A stretch of DNA of 64,000 nucleotides from Acetobacter aceti NBRC 14818 (GTDB lineage: Bacteria > Pseudomonadota > Alphaproteobacteria > Acetobacterales > Acetobacteraceae): positions 1,922,001-1,986,000 of the forward strand of contig NZ_AP023410.1 of the NCBI RefSeq assembly GCF_000193495.2, written 5' to 3'. How positions within the stretch are numbered: the stretch's first letter is position 1; every line of letters begins with the position of its first letter. A program made the translations under genes and the position numbers. This document shows, piece by piece, positions 1 through 8,171 of the stretch. The notes under the pieces are model-generated. The model made no database searches. It was given only the letters and a program-made list of their open reading frames with translations, and was not told the origin of the DNA.

Positions 1-210
1 GGCGGACGCACCGCGCAATGTTCTCACAAGAACGGGGCGGGAAAATTCGGAAACTCCGGAAGCAGTCACTCTATACAGTCCTTTCCCGACACAAAGCCCG
101 ATCATAACGCCAACAGTGTGGCAGAAAACACTCTATCGGACACCCGTTCCTTGTGCTTTAACGGCAAGAATATTTACCGGGTCCATTCGTGGAGAGAACA
201 GACTACCGTC

Positions 211-816
211 ATGTCAAAACGCCAGCCCTTCTCCCGGACTGAATCACGGCCAGCAGCAGCTCGGCGTAGCAGACAGGCCCTCATGGCTCTGGGTCTGACG
301 GGCGGGCTGTTCCTCCTGTCGGGCTGTTCGTTCCTCGAAAACTCGCCCATGCCGCGCGGTTCGCTCATCGAGGCCGACGATTACAACCAGCTCAAGCCCG
401 GTGTGAGCAATCGCGCCGACGCGCTCGATCTGCTCGGTTCGCCAACCTCCAAGGCGACCTTCGACGACAACACCTGGATCTATGTGTCGATGATGACGGC
501 GCCGACCCCGGCGAACTTTCCGCACGTCACGAAGCAGCAGGTCGTCGTCCTGAATTTCGATCAGGCCGGGACGCTCCGCTCCCTCCGGACGCTGGGACCG
601 AAGGACGCCAAACATCCGGGCATGGTCGGCGACAAGACCCCGACGCCGGGCACCAAGATCAACATTCTTCAGGAAATCATCGGCAACGTCGGGCGCTACA
701 ACCCGATGCAGGGCATGATGAACAACAGCTCCTTCGGCGGCGGCAACGGTGGAAGTGGAATGGGCGGCATGAGCGCTGGCCCGGGTCATGGTGGCGCGGG
801 CAACAGTCTGCCCTGA
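211..816 (+). CDS. bamE: BamE (SmpA/OmlA) outer-membrane assembly lipoprotein
   Basis: Small lipoprotein of the BAM complex, which inserts beta-barrel proteins into the outer membrane. The N-terminus has basic residues, a hydrophobic stretch (about residues 22-36) and a lipobox LLSGC with the lipidated Cys near residue 39. The SmpA/OmlA-like core follows: a YNQLKPGVSNRADALDLLG helix, then a WIYVS strand and a QQVVVLNF strand. The last 45 or so residues are Gly/Met/Asn/Ser-rich and look disordered, which is longer than in the enteric protein. I chose ATG 211 because GGAGAG lies upstream and the lipobox position fits; a GTG at 118 would add 31 residues before the signal. It ends 44 bp before the convergent kinase gene, with no clear terminator between them. 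The family call is good; the C-terminal tail is unexplained. Confidence 0.85.
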   Translation: MSKRQPFSRTESRPAAARRSRQALMALGLTGGLFLLSGCSFLENSPMPRGSLIEADDYNQLKPGVSNRADALDLLGSPTSKATFDDNTWIYVSMMTAPTPANFPHVTKQQVVVLNFDQAGTLRSLRTLGPKDAKHPGMVGDKTPTPGTKINILQEIIGNVGRYNPMQGMMNNSSFGGGNGGSGMGGMSAGPGHGGAGNSLP

Positions 817-859
817 TCCTTACCTAGCCTCTCTGCTGAATGGAACGAACGGCGTCTGT

Positions 860-2224
860 TCAGCGCGGCAGAGTGATATGCACATTCAGTCCGCCCTGTG
901 GACTTTCTCCCAGCTGGATATCGCCACCATGCGCCCGCACGATGTCACGGACAATCGTCAGGCCCAGCCCTGTTCCGCCCTTCTTGCTGCTTGAAAACGC
1001 ACGGAAAACTTCCTCCCTGCGCTCAGGCGGAATACCCGGCCCATCGTCATCCACATCAATGATGATGCTGCGTCCTTCCTGACGCCCTGAAAGCCATATG
1101 GCGGCGTTGAGGCGACGGGCATTCTCCAGAACATTGCTCAACATGCGCCGCATCGCATCCGGACGCGCTTCAATGATCAGCCCCGGTTCGCAGGTCACTG
1201 CGTTGACCCGCCCCCCGGCACGCACGATGGCGGCAGCAACGTCCTCCAGCAGCACGGCGACATCCAGCTTTTCCGGTACTTCTGCCCCCTCGCCGCGAGC
1301 GAAAGAGAGATAGCTTTCGATCAGTCGCTCCATCTCAGCAACATCACCGATCATGTCATGCACATCATCCCGCAAGTGTCCGGCATCCACCATGCCAGAC
1401 TGAGGAAACATGGCGAGAGAGAGCCTCAATCGGGTCAGGGGCGTCCGCAAATCATGCGACACACCCGCCAGCACGGCGGTGCGCTGCATGACGAATCGGG
1501 AAATCCGTTCCTGCATGCGGTTGAACGCCACGGCAGCCTTCCGGACCTCGCGGGCTCCCTCCGGCCTGATGGGACCAACGTCCCGGCCCAGACCGAACTG
1601 CTCGGCAGCCCTTGCCAGACGCCTCACGGCCCGGACCTGATTCTGCATGAAGAGCGCCGCCACAGCGAACAGCAGCAGTGAACTGCCCAGAGCCCAGAAT
1701 ACGAAAAGCCAGATCTGACCGACATCCAGCCGCTTGCGCGGTGCGTCGATCTTCATGACACCGTCCGGGAGCTGGATCAGAATGAACACGTGGCGTTCAT
1801 CGGTCAGCCAGTCCACAAAAAACGGATAGGAAATGAAGGCCTGAAGCGTGCGGACGAGGTCCTCATCCATCGGCCCGACGACATGCGTCGAACCGAATTT
1901 CGTCAGCTTCGCATTCTGATGCCATTCCACAATGAGCTGGGTGCGTGACCGGACCTGTCTGGTCAGCCAGGCCCGGTCGGCGCGCGTCTGATAACGCTCC
2001 AGAAAATCCAGCGACAGGCTGATTTCGGAAACCACGCTTTCGGACATGCGCCGCGACATCACGTGCAGGTAGTTGCCGTAAAACAGTTCCAGCGCGATTC
2101 CCTGCGTGACCAGCAGAGGGATCAGCACAATCAGCAGGGACCGTCCCAGGAAGGAATTCGGCAGGACACGCCTTACCGACCGGTCGAGCCGGCCGTCACC
2201 CCAGAATGAGCGCCATCCGCGCAT
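860..2224 (-). CDS. Sensor histidine kinase, EnvZ-like
   Basis: Inner-membrane sensor kinase of 454 residues. A membrane segment lies near residues 27-47 and a second near 170-193, bracketing a periplasmic sensor region of about 120 residues. A HAMP segment (about 194-245) precedes the HisKA phosphoacceptor helix with GVSHDLRTPLTRLR (His about 257). The HATPase_c domain shows an N box (NVLENARRLN), DDDGPGIP and GGTGLGLTIV. This order matches EnvZ/OmpR-type kinases. It starts 8 bp after the response regulator gene and closes a minus-strand operon of def, coq9, marR, regulator and kinase. The partner is clearly the regulator at 2233-2988. The stimulus cannot be read from the sequence. In EnvZ and relatives the N box often has RY before the Asn region; here it reads ENARRLN, a small variation. 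Confidence 0.93.
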   Translation of the reverse strand: MRGWRSFWGDGRLDRSVRRVLPNSFLGRSLLIVLIPLLVTQGIALELFYGNYLHVMSRRMSESVVSEISLSLDFLERYQTRADRAWLTRQVRSRTQLIVEWHQNAKLTKFGSTHVVGPMDEDLVRTLQAFISYPFFVDWLTDERHVFILIQLPDGVMKIDAPRKRLDVGQIWLFVFWALGSSLLLFAVAALFMQNQVRAVRRLARAAEQFGLGRDVGPIRPEGAREVRKAAVAFNRMQERISRFVMQRTAVLAGVSHDLRTPLTRLRLSLAMFPQSGMVDAGHLRDDVHDMIGDVAEMERLIESYLSFARGEGAEVPEKLDVAVLLEDVAAAIVRAGGRVNAVTCEPGLIIEARPDAMRRMLSNVLENARRLNAAIWLSGRQEGRSIIIDVDDDGPGIPPERREEVFRAFSSSKKGGTGLGLTIVRDIVRAHGGDIQLGESPQGGLNVHITLPR

Positions 2225-2232
2225 GACCGGCG

Positions 2233-2988
2233 TCAGATTCCCGGCTTCAGCATGTAACCCTTGCCACGAAGCGTGTGCAGATAACGCGGCTCACGCGGGT
2301 CCACCTCGATCCGACGCCGCAGACGCGTCACCTGCACGTCAACCGCGCGCTCCCCGATTTCGGCCATATCCAGCGCGTTCGCGATATCCTCCCGCGACAG
2401 CACCTCGTTGGGATGGCGGGACAGAACCGCCAGCAGGGCCGCCTCGCCGCCCGTCAGATGCACAACGCCTTCGGGGCCGGAGAGAATGCCTCTGTTGGGA
2501 TCGAATTCGAGCGTCCCCAGCCGAACGATTCGCAGATTATCCGATGGCGGTGGCGGCGCATGTTTGCGCAGATGGGCTTTCAGACGCAGCAGCAGTTCAC
2601 GCGGCTCGAACGGTTTACCGAGATAATCATCCGCTCCGGCCTCAAGACCGGTAATGCGATCTTCTGCTTCTCCCCGGGCGGTGAGAAGCAGGATGGGAAT
2701 GTCCAGCCCCTGCCCGCGCAGGGATTTTGTCAGCTCCAGACCGTCTTCGCCGGGCATGGTGACATCCAGAACCAGCGCATCAGGCAGCATGAAGCCCAGC
2801 GCCTGCCTTGCCTCGGCGGCAGAGGCCGCGCCGGTGACCCGGAAGCCGTTTTCCTTGAGATAGCGCTGGAGCAGCCGCCGCAGACGGGCGTCATCGTCCA
2901 CCACCAGCACATGGGTCGTACTGTTGTCCTCCTCAGAAGCCAGGGCAGCATCATCTCTGCCGGCTTTCTGTGTTGCCTCACTGGCCAT
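2233..2988 (-). CDS. OmpR-family two-component response regulator
   Basis: DNA-binding response regulator. The receiver domain has the acidic pair at residues 31-32 (VVDDD), phosphoacceptor Asp75 in LVLDVTMPGEDG, the Thr of LLLTARG near 103 and Lys125 in YLGKPFEP. The C-terminal winged helix (about 150-250) ends with the typical DVQVTRLRRRIEVDP and RGKGYML motifs, so it belongs to the OmpR/PhoB group. About 24 polar residues precede the receiver. Its start overlaps the end of marR by 11 bp and its end is 8 bp before the kinase, so the three are translated together. Its targets are unknown. Its position behind peptide deformylase and a COQ9-like gene is unusual for an envelope regulator, although acetic acid bacteria may use it in acid or osmotic response (inference). 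Confidence 0.93.
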   Translation of the reverse strand: MASEATQKAGRDDAALASEEDNSTTHVLVVDDDARLRRLLQRYLKENGFRVTGAASAAEARQALGFMLPDALVLDVTMPGEDGLELTKSLRGQGLDIPILLLTARGEAEDRITGLEAGADDYLGKPFEPRELLLRLKAHLRKHAPPPPSDNLRIVRLGTLEFDPNRGILSGPEGVVHLTGGEAALLAVLSRHPNEVLSREDIANALDMAEIGERAVDVQVTRLRRRIEVDPREPRYLHTLRGKGYMLKPGI

Positions 2989-3535
2989 CCCGTCGTGCTC
3001 CCCTCACTGCTTCTTTGGTCTGCCTTTCCCGTCGGGCAAGAAAGGCGCGACTATCCTTGGACAGCATCCCCTGCAGGACCTGCCGGAAACCCTGCACGGC
3101 ATTGCCTCCCGCTTCCCGATAGGCCGCCACCATACGTTCGCGCTGCACGGCGAAAAGCTGCGCTTCGATTTCTGCGCCATCGTCGGTCAGGAAGAGAAAG
3201 CGTTGCCGTCGGTCCTGTCGCCCCTGTTCAATCCGAACAAAGGCGCGATCCTGCAACTCGGTCAATGTGCGTGCGAGGCTCTGCTTCGTGACACCCAGAA
3301 CGCCCTGCAACTCTCCCACGGTCAGTCCGGGCTGGAACGCCAGCATCTGCAGGGCCCTGTGCTGGGCCACACCAAGACCGAACTGTGTCAGAACGGGTGA
3401 TACCGCCTGTCCCATATCGAGCCAGACCAGCAGCATCAGTTCCTGCGCGAGTCTGATCTGCTGCTCCCGAAGGAACAGGACGCCATCGCCTGCGACAGTC
3501 TCACCACCGGTGCGGGCTTCGACAAATCGTTTCAC
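2978..3535 (-). CDS. MarR-family transcriptional regulator
   Basis: Winged-helix regulator of 185 residues. The DNA-binding core includes GVAQHRALQMLAFQPGLTVG, then a recognition region QSLARTLTELQDRAFVRIEQ and the beta-wing RQDRRQRFLFLTDDG, all characteristic of MarR proteins. N- and C-terminal helices for dimerisation surround it. The start codon shares an ATGA overlap with the coq9 stop, and the end overlaps the response regulator by 11 bp. It is therefore embedded in the def-coq9-marR-regulator-kinase operon rather than divergent from a target gene, which is the commoner MarR arrangement. The ligand and operator are not evident. It could regulate the operon itself; no inverted repeat near the def start was found to support this. 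Confidence 0.88.
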   Translation of the reverse strand: MKRFVEARTGGETVAGDGVLFLREQQIRLAQELMLLVWLDMGQAVSPVLTQFGLGVAQHRALQMLAFQPGLTVGELQGVLGVTKQSLARTLTELQDRAFVRIEQGRQDRRQRFLFLTDDGAEIEAQLFAVQRERMVAAYREAGGNAVQGFRQVLQGMLSKDSRAFLARRERQTKEAVRGARRDGQ

Positions 3536-4194
3536 GCTGGCCGTAGATCTTTGGGGCGGAACAAACGCTGTTTCAACTCACCAAGACGGCGGGTGCGGGC
3601 CAGTCCGGCGTCAAGGATCTGCTCCACCTTATGACGATCCGCGCCACCCAGCCACGCCAGAAACGTCGGAACGTAAATGCCGGTGAGGCTGATCCTTTTC
3701 GTAGCCCATGTCACGCCGCCGGACATGTCTTCAGACGCATCCCAGATGGCGTTCACTGTGCGCGCCAGAATACGGGCCGATGTTTTTCCGGCACAGGGAG
3801 AAAGCAGCATAGTCGCGGCACGGCGTTCCGCCGCCCGGTAAGGTTCCAGAATATCCAGCCGTTCCAGAACAGCCCTGCGGACTTTCTGGCTGAGACGGGG
3901 GCATTCGCCTTCATCAATGGCCAGCAGCACACGTTCGGTCATTTCACGATCAACCAGATCGGCCCAGGCTTCCAGAAGCTCGGTGCGGCCATTGGGGAAC
4001 AGGAGATCGGCATCCGCTCCCGCCACTTCCTTCAGCGCGGCCAGTGTCCAGCCCTTCTCTCCGGCGACTGCCGCCAGCGCTTTCAACGCCTGATCCCGTT
4101 CCACAGAATGCTCAATGGATGGCGGCGTCATTCCCTGAAGCAGCCCGTAGCCCGCGCCTGCTGCAAACTGAAGAATCCTGTCCCTGCCACTCAT
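3532..4194 (-). CDS. coq9: COQ9-family protein (ubiquinone biosynthesis accessory)
   Basis: A 220-residue protein resembling alphaproteobacterial COQ9 proteins. These have a TetR-like helical fold without DNA binding and assist the hydroxylation steps of ubiquinone synthesis by binding lipid and COQ7. Supporting features are the helix-turn-helix-like segment GWTLAALKEVAGADADLLFPNG, the stretch WADLVDREMTERVLLA, and a C-terminal part with AIWDASEDMS and TKRISLTGIYV; the latter resembles the D-W-Y/T-K-R-x-L-x-x-Y signature of the family. The start shares an ATGA overlap with the def stop and the end shares one with marR. Ubiquinone is central to acetic acid bacterial oxidase chains, so the role would be biologically fitting. 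The family assignment rests on motif recognition only. Confidence 0.8.
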   Translation of the reverse strand: MSGRDRILQFAAGAGYGLLQGMTPPSIEHSVERDQALKALAAVAGEKGWTLAALKEVAGADADLLFPNGRTELLEAWADLVDREMTERVLLAIDEGECPRLSQKVRRAVLERLDILEPYRAAERRAATMLLSPCAGKTSARILARTVNAIWDASEDMSGGVTWATKRISLTGIYVPTFLAWLGGADRHKVEQILDAGLARTRRLGELKQRLFRPKDLRPA

Positions 4195-4751
4195 TGCTCA
4201 TTGCGTCCCAAAATAATGTCCGGCGTCAGAAACCGGTTAGCTTCCGTATCAAAGCCCATCAGACCGAGGTCTGTCATCCGCATCGGGTAAAGAACACCAT
4301 CCAGATGATCCGTCTCGTGCTGGATCACGTTTGCGTGGAATCCCTGAGCGATCCCGGAAACAGGAGCTCCTGTCCGGTCGATTCCCTGATATCGAACCCG
4401 CGCATACCGGGGAACCCAGCCGCGCAGACCCGGAATGGACAGACACCCTTCCATCCTCAGACGGACTTCCTCGTCAAGCGGCTCAATCACCGGATTGACC
4501 AGCACCTGTATACCATCAGGCGACTGCTCCCCTTCCTCAAGACGGGTGGGCGGCACATAATAGACGAAAATTCTTTTCGAAACATGCACTTGAGGCGCTG
4601 CAAGGCCGACACCACCAGCGTCGCGCATGGTCTCGATCATATCGTCAATCAGGGTCTGCACGACCGGATCGGCAACATTTTCCACCAGTTCGGCTGGCTT
4701 CAGCAGGACCGGATGCCCCATGCGTGCGATCTTCAGTAATGTCATGCTCAC
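4191..4751 (-). CDS. def: Peptide deformylase
   Basis: Metal-dependent enzyme that removes the formyl group from the initiator methionine of new proteins. All three family motifs are present: GVGLAAPQ (residues 47-54), EGCLS (101-105, metal-ligand Cys103) and QHETDHLDG (144-152, metal ligands His145 and His149, catalytic Glu146). Length of 186 residues is normal. The start MSMTLLKIARMGHPVL matches the usual N-terminus. It is the first gene of a tightly overlapping minus-strand operon, with an ATGA overlap with coq9. def is more often next to fmt; no fmt gene is found here, so this may be a second or relocated deformylase. The 226 bp upstream are shared with the divergent rpsU gene. Confidence 0.95.
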   Translation of the reverse strand: MSMTLLKIARMGHPVLLKPAELVENVADPVVQTLIDDMIETMRDAGGVGLAAPQVHVSKRIFVYYVPPTRLEEGEQSPDGIQVLVNPVIEPLDEEVRLRMEGCLSIPGLRGWVPRYARVRYQGIDRTGAPVSGIAQGFHANVIQHETDHLDGVLYPMRMTDLGLMGFDTEANRFLTPDIILGRNEQ

Positions 4752-4977
4752 CCTCTCCTGAATCGTCCGTCAGGATACGCCGCATTGCGATATGACAGAA
4801 ACGCCGTTCTTTCTGATGCTGCGATCCACGGATTCGTTTGTCTTTTCCTGCGGGCGTGTGTTAAGGACGCGACCAACTCAGAGGCGAGGCTTCCGTGTGG
4901 AGTCGCGCTCACCCTATAGAAACTCATGAACCCAGCATGACCGAGGTCAGCAGGTTCTTTCGGGAGACGACCAGCCA

Positions 4978-5181
4978 GTGCAGGTTCTCGTTCGCGACAA
5001 CAATGTCGATCAGGCTCTTAAGGCACTCAAGAAGAAGATGCAGCGTGAAGGGCTTTTCCGTGAAATGAAGCTCCGCCGCCACTATGAGAAGCCTTCAGAG
5101 CGTCGCGCTCGTGAAGCAGCGGAAGCTGTGCGTCGCGCCCGCAAGATGGAGCGCAAGCGTATCGAGCGCGAAGGCTTCTGA
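4978..5181 (+). CDS. rpsU: 30S ribosomal protein S21
   Basis: Small basic ribosomal protein of 67 residues. The N-terminus [20 protein letters not shown] and the Arg/Lys-rich C-terminal helix with [20 protein letters not shown] are diagnostic of bacterial S21. It starts with GTG, chosen because the S21 signature begins immediately after it and a GGGAG ribosome-binding site lies at 4962-4966. A TATAGA at 4915-4920 could be a -10 element, but no matching -35 is clear. The gene is monocistronic and ends in a strong intrinsic terminator at 5205-5237. It is divergent from def. Confidence 0.96.
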   Translation: MQVLVRDNNVDQALKALKKKMQREGLFREMKLRRHYEKPSERRAREAAEAVRRARKMERKRIEREGF

Positions 5182-5204
5182 TCGAGCTTCGCCTTTACGC
5201 AAGG

Positions 5205-5237
5205 AAAACCGGCTTTCGCAGGAAAGCCGGTTTTTTT
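5205..5237 (+). terminator. Intrinsic terminator of rpsU
   Basis: A perfect 13-bp stem (5205-5217 with 5222-5234), a four-base loop gcag, and a run of seven T at 5231-5237 directly on the 3' arm. It lies 23 bp after the rpsU stop. Confidence 0.93.
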
Positions 5238-5323
5238 ATGCCTGAAGTCTGCGGCCTCTTTCACCTTACATTCACTCTTCCCGTTTTGAATGCGGCGCAC
5301 CACTGCATCCAGACGAGACTCCG

Positions 5324-5518
5324 ATGGCAGACCTGAGTGATGAGGATGAAAGACTTCTGCAACAGGAAGCCGGTCTTACCCCGGAAACCATTCGGACAAT
5401 CGCGGCCCTCGGCTTTACGCTGACACGCACGGCCTCTCTTTTAAGCTACATCAAGGAACTGGCTGACGAAGCTGAGCAGCGCCGCATCCCGACACATACA
5501 GCCAGTGATCCATCTTGA
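5324..5518 (+). CDS. Small helical protein of unknown function
   Basis: A 64-residue protein, not recognised. It is acidic at the N-terminus (ADLSDEDERLLQQEAG) followed by an amphipathic helical region with TPETIRTIAALGFTLTRTASL and SYIKELADEAEQRR. No signal peptide or Cys/His cluster is present. It lies between the rpsU terminator and trxA, on the same strand as both, so it has its own transcription unit. Coding is supported by the absence of a competing frame and a protein-like composition, but by no family match. No good Shine-Dalgarno is seen (gactccg lies 5-12 bases before the ATG). Confidence 0.5.
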   Translation: MADLSDEDERLLQQEAGLTPETIRTIAALGFTLTRTASLLSYIKELADEAEQRRIPTHTASDPS

Positions 5519-6030
5519 ACACTAAACCGCTCGCGTCGTCGTAATTCGCGCCTGCGATGTTATTCTATGACATCTGCCATCTTCACGATCGTTGCTGACA
5601 TCTTGTCTCAGAGGCAGGACGATGGTGTCAGAAGACTGTTTCAGGCGGCTCTTTGTAAAAAATTAAGCGCTTGAAACTGCGCATTCGCCCTGAGCTCTCT
5701 GTGGAGGGTAAAGCATTCATCCGACACGCGGACAGCCTTGATTTCAACCCTCGTGAGGGGCTGGCTTTGCGCTAATGTTTCAGTCGGCATCATTCATCCA
5801 GATCTTGGCGACGTGTATCCAGACACATGTTCGATTATTTCCGCTGCGTTCAGGCCAGAAAAGATCCAAAGAACAGGTTCCTCGACCGGTTTTGGAGCAA
5901 GGCCGCACGAAACAGCCGTTCCAGCAGAGAATGTACCAGCGAAACCGATCATTCCCCCGAAAGAGGGGGCTTGACCTGACGCCAACTCCCCCCAACTGTT
6001 CAGACACACCTATTACCAAGGACAACGTAC
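5519..6030. other. Intergenic region upstream of trxA
   Basis: A 512-bp gap with no convincing gene. Open frames here are short and lack a ribosome-binding site or protein-like composition. It presumably holds the trxA promoter; the trxA start is preceded by AAGGAC at 6018-6023. I saw no strong terminator or long inverted repeat. Confidence 0.5.
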
Positions 6031-6357
6031 ATGAGCGAAAACACCGTTGCGGTCAGCGACACCACCTTCGAGACCGATGTTCTGAAGGCTTCCGGGCCGG
6101 TTCTGGTCGATTTCTGGGCAGAATGGTGTGGTCCCTGCAAGATGATCGCACCGGCACTGGATGAAATCGGAGCAGAGTTCAAAGGTCAGCTGAAGGTGGC
6201 CAAGGTCAACATCGACGAGAACCCTCTGACGCCAAACACGTTTGGTGTTCGCGGTATCCCGACCCTGATCCTGTTCAAGGACGGCAAGCCGGTGGAAACA
6301 AAAGTCGGCGCGCTCCCCAAGAGCCAGCTGAAAGACTGGGTCAAGGGACTGATCTGA
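6031..6357 (+). CDS. trxA: Thioredoxin 1
   Basis: Cytoplasmic disulfide reductant of 108 residues, re-reduced by thioredoxin reductase and supplying electrons to ribonucleotide reductase, sulfate reduction and other enzymes. The active site WCGPC is at residues 32-36, preceded by VLVDFWA. The buried Asp (VDF), the cis-proline loop RGIPTLILF and the terminal [12 protein letters not shown] are all present, so it is a full-length canonical thioredoxin. The ATG is 7 bp after AAGGAC. It is transcribed alone, with a terminator at 6368-6394. In many Alphaproteobacteria trxA follows addAB; those genes are not next to it here. Confidence 0.97.
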   Translation: MSENTVAVSDTTFETDVLKASGPVLVDFWAEWCGPCKMIAPALDEIGAEFKGQLKVAKVNIDENPLTPNTFGVRGIPTLILFKDGKPVETKVGALPKSQLKDWVKGLI

Positions 6358-6367
6358 CCCTCATATC

Positions 6368-6394
6368 AGCCGGGGAGTTTCTCTCCGGCTTTTT
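6368..6394 (+). terminator. Intrinsic terminator of trxA
   Basis: A 10-bp stem AGCCGGGGAG / CTCTCCGGCT (6368-6377 with 6381-6390, one G-T pair), loop ttt, then five T. It lies 10 bp after the trxA stop. Confidence 0.9.
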
Positions 6395-6629
6395 CAGGAA
6401 TTTTCATCAAATACAAGGACTTACTTAAATTTCTAGCCCTTGGCTGATCTTTCGGCGCATACACATTCAGCAAAAGATTTTCTGCCGGCGTCTACCCCAG
6501 AACCAACCATTTCCAACATGTCGGTTTTAACGAGGCTTTTATTTCCCTGTAAGATTCAGGCCCGCTCCTGAACGCAATCATACCTGTATTTACAGACGAT
6601 TCCGCACAACAGCCGAGGCAATTACCGCC

Positions 6630-8006
6630 TCAGGTAGGCAACAACGTCCTGGAACGCGGCTTTACTGACGAAGTCGTTTTTGCGGCAGCGTTACCTGATC
6701 TGGTTTTTCTGGAAGCCGCTGCACTCTGTTGGGTCGGCTTGCGTGAGCCACGCTTACGGATAGAGGGCGCAGCTTCGGCAGAGGGTGAAAGTCCACTGAC
6801 CTGCTCAATCAGATCCTCATAACGCATAAGATAGTCATTAAGACACAGCGTCGCTTCTGCCTGAGCACGCGCGCCTTCCCGCAAAATTTTTGCCTGCTTG
6901 CTGTTGTCCAGCAACGTCAGGACAGCATCAGCGATCTTCTGCGGCTGCAGGAATGGGGCAAGCAGACCCGTGCTTCCATCTTCAATGAATTCACGAACGG
7001 GATCCGTGTCGCTGCCTACAATCGCGCAGCCCATTGCCATGGCCTCCCGCAAAGACCAGGACGCAACAAACGGATAGGTCAGATAGACGTGCGCGTCAGA
7101 GCGTTTCAGCAGAGCACGGAATTCATCATAAGCAACCTTGCCGACAAAGTGGACACGATCGAGATCAATCTGCCCCTGAAGTTCGGAAAGCATGTATTGC
7201 CGCCAGGTCGTATGCGCCAGCCGGGCACCGTAACTGACACTGTCGCCACCGACCAGGACGACACGGGCCTTGGGGCATTCCTTCAGAATGCGCGGCAGCG
7301 ACCGCATGAAAACATGGAAACCACGATAAGGCTCCAGATCTCTGGCGACATAAGTGACCAGACGGTCCTTGGGAGAAATCGTCACGTCCTTGACGTGCAG
7401 CGTATGCCGGGCAGCCTTGGGATCAGGGCAGCACAGATCGAGATCGACGCCTTCACGCAAGACGGAAATCTTGTCGAGCGCCCACGACGGGTAGGTACTG
7501 CGCTGAAACAGGGTCGGCGTCTGGCCCCAGCCGGGATTGTTCAGTGCCACCAGATTGACGGCATTCTTCGCCCGGATGCGTGGCAGCATGTCTGGTACTG
7601 TCGGAAACTCAGGATCGAAGCCCACATCAAACCCATCGGAATGATAGAAAAATTCGAAATATCCGAGAATTGGAGAAGTCGGGAAAATATCCTGCAGGTT
7701 GAGAAGCTCACCCCAGCCGTGATGGCCAATGATGATATCGGGAATGAAGCCCAGATCCTTCAATGTCGAGGCTGCCTGCGCCACTGCGTCGGCCCGGCTC
7801 AGAGCCAGGGCGAATTCACGGGCGCCGGAATGGGTCGCTTCTGGCGGATCGACCGGCTTCCGATAGATAACGCGGCGCACGCCAGAAATGACGTTCTCGT
7901 TGCTCTCACTGATGAAGACGACTTCATGAGCGCCCGACTGGATCAAATGACGGACAATGTGCAGGAACTGTCCGGGAAAATTCTGGTGAATAAAAAGAAA
8001 TTTCAA
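6630..8006 (-). CDS. Glycosyltransferase family 4 with basic C-terminal tail
   Basis: Retaining GT-B glycosyltransferase of 458 residues. The N-terminus FIHQNFPGQFLHIVRHL is typical of the Glyco_trans_4_3 subgroup. The C-terminal half has the nucleotide-sugar fold with YVARDLEPYRGFHVFMRSLP, LVGGDSVSYG, a region LKRSDAHVYLTYPFVASWSLREAMAMGCAIVGSDTDPV split by the usual donor-site elements, and FIEDGSTGLLAPF. The last 55 residues are a Ser/Ala/Lys/Arg-rich tail (PSIRKRGSRKPTQQ and KPRSRTLLPT) with low complexity, not part of the enzyme fold. The donor and acceptor are unknown. It is the last gene of the minus-strand secretion and glycosylation cluster starting at 18297. Confidence 0.88.
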   Translation of the reverse strand: MKFLFIHQNFPGQFLHIVRHLIQSGAHEVVFISESNENVISGVRRVIYRKPVDPPEATHSGAREFALALSRADAVAQAASTLKDLGFIPDIIIGHHGWGELLNLQDIFPTSPILGYFEFFYHSDGFDVGFDPEFPTVPDMLPRIRAKNAVNLVALNNPGWGQTPTLFQRSTYPSWALDKISVLREGVDLDLCCPDPKAARHTLHVKDVTISPKDRLVTYVARDLEPYRGFHVFMRSLPRILKECPKARVVLVGGDSVSYGARLAHTTWRQYMLSELQGQIDLDRVHFVGKVAYDEFRALLKRSDAHVYLTYPFVASWSLREAMAMGCAIVGSDTDPVREFIEDGSTGLLAPFLQPQKIADAVLTLLDNSKQAKILREGARAQAEATLCLNDYLMRYEDLIEQVSGLSPSAEAAPSIRKRGSRKPTQQSAAASRKTRSGNAAAKTTSSVKPRSRTLLPT

Positions 8007-8171
8007 GACACATATCCATTTACGAAAAATGTCGGCGATCGGTTCCTGATAGCGGCCGACGTTACCGGAATTTGTGTACAGGAGATCCTGAAATCAAATC
8101 TGACCTCATGCCGAAAACCATGGCAAGTGTATGTGAGGAGCAGAAACCCCTCTCCTCACATACAGATAGCA

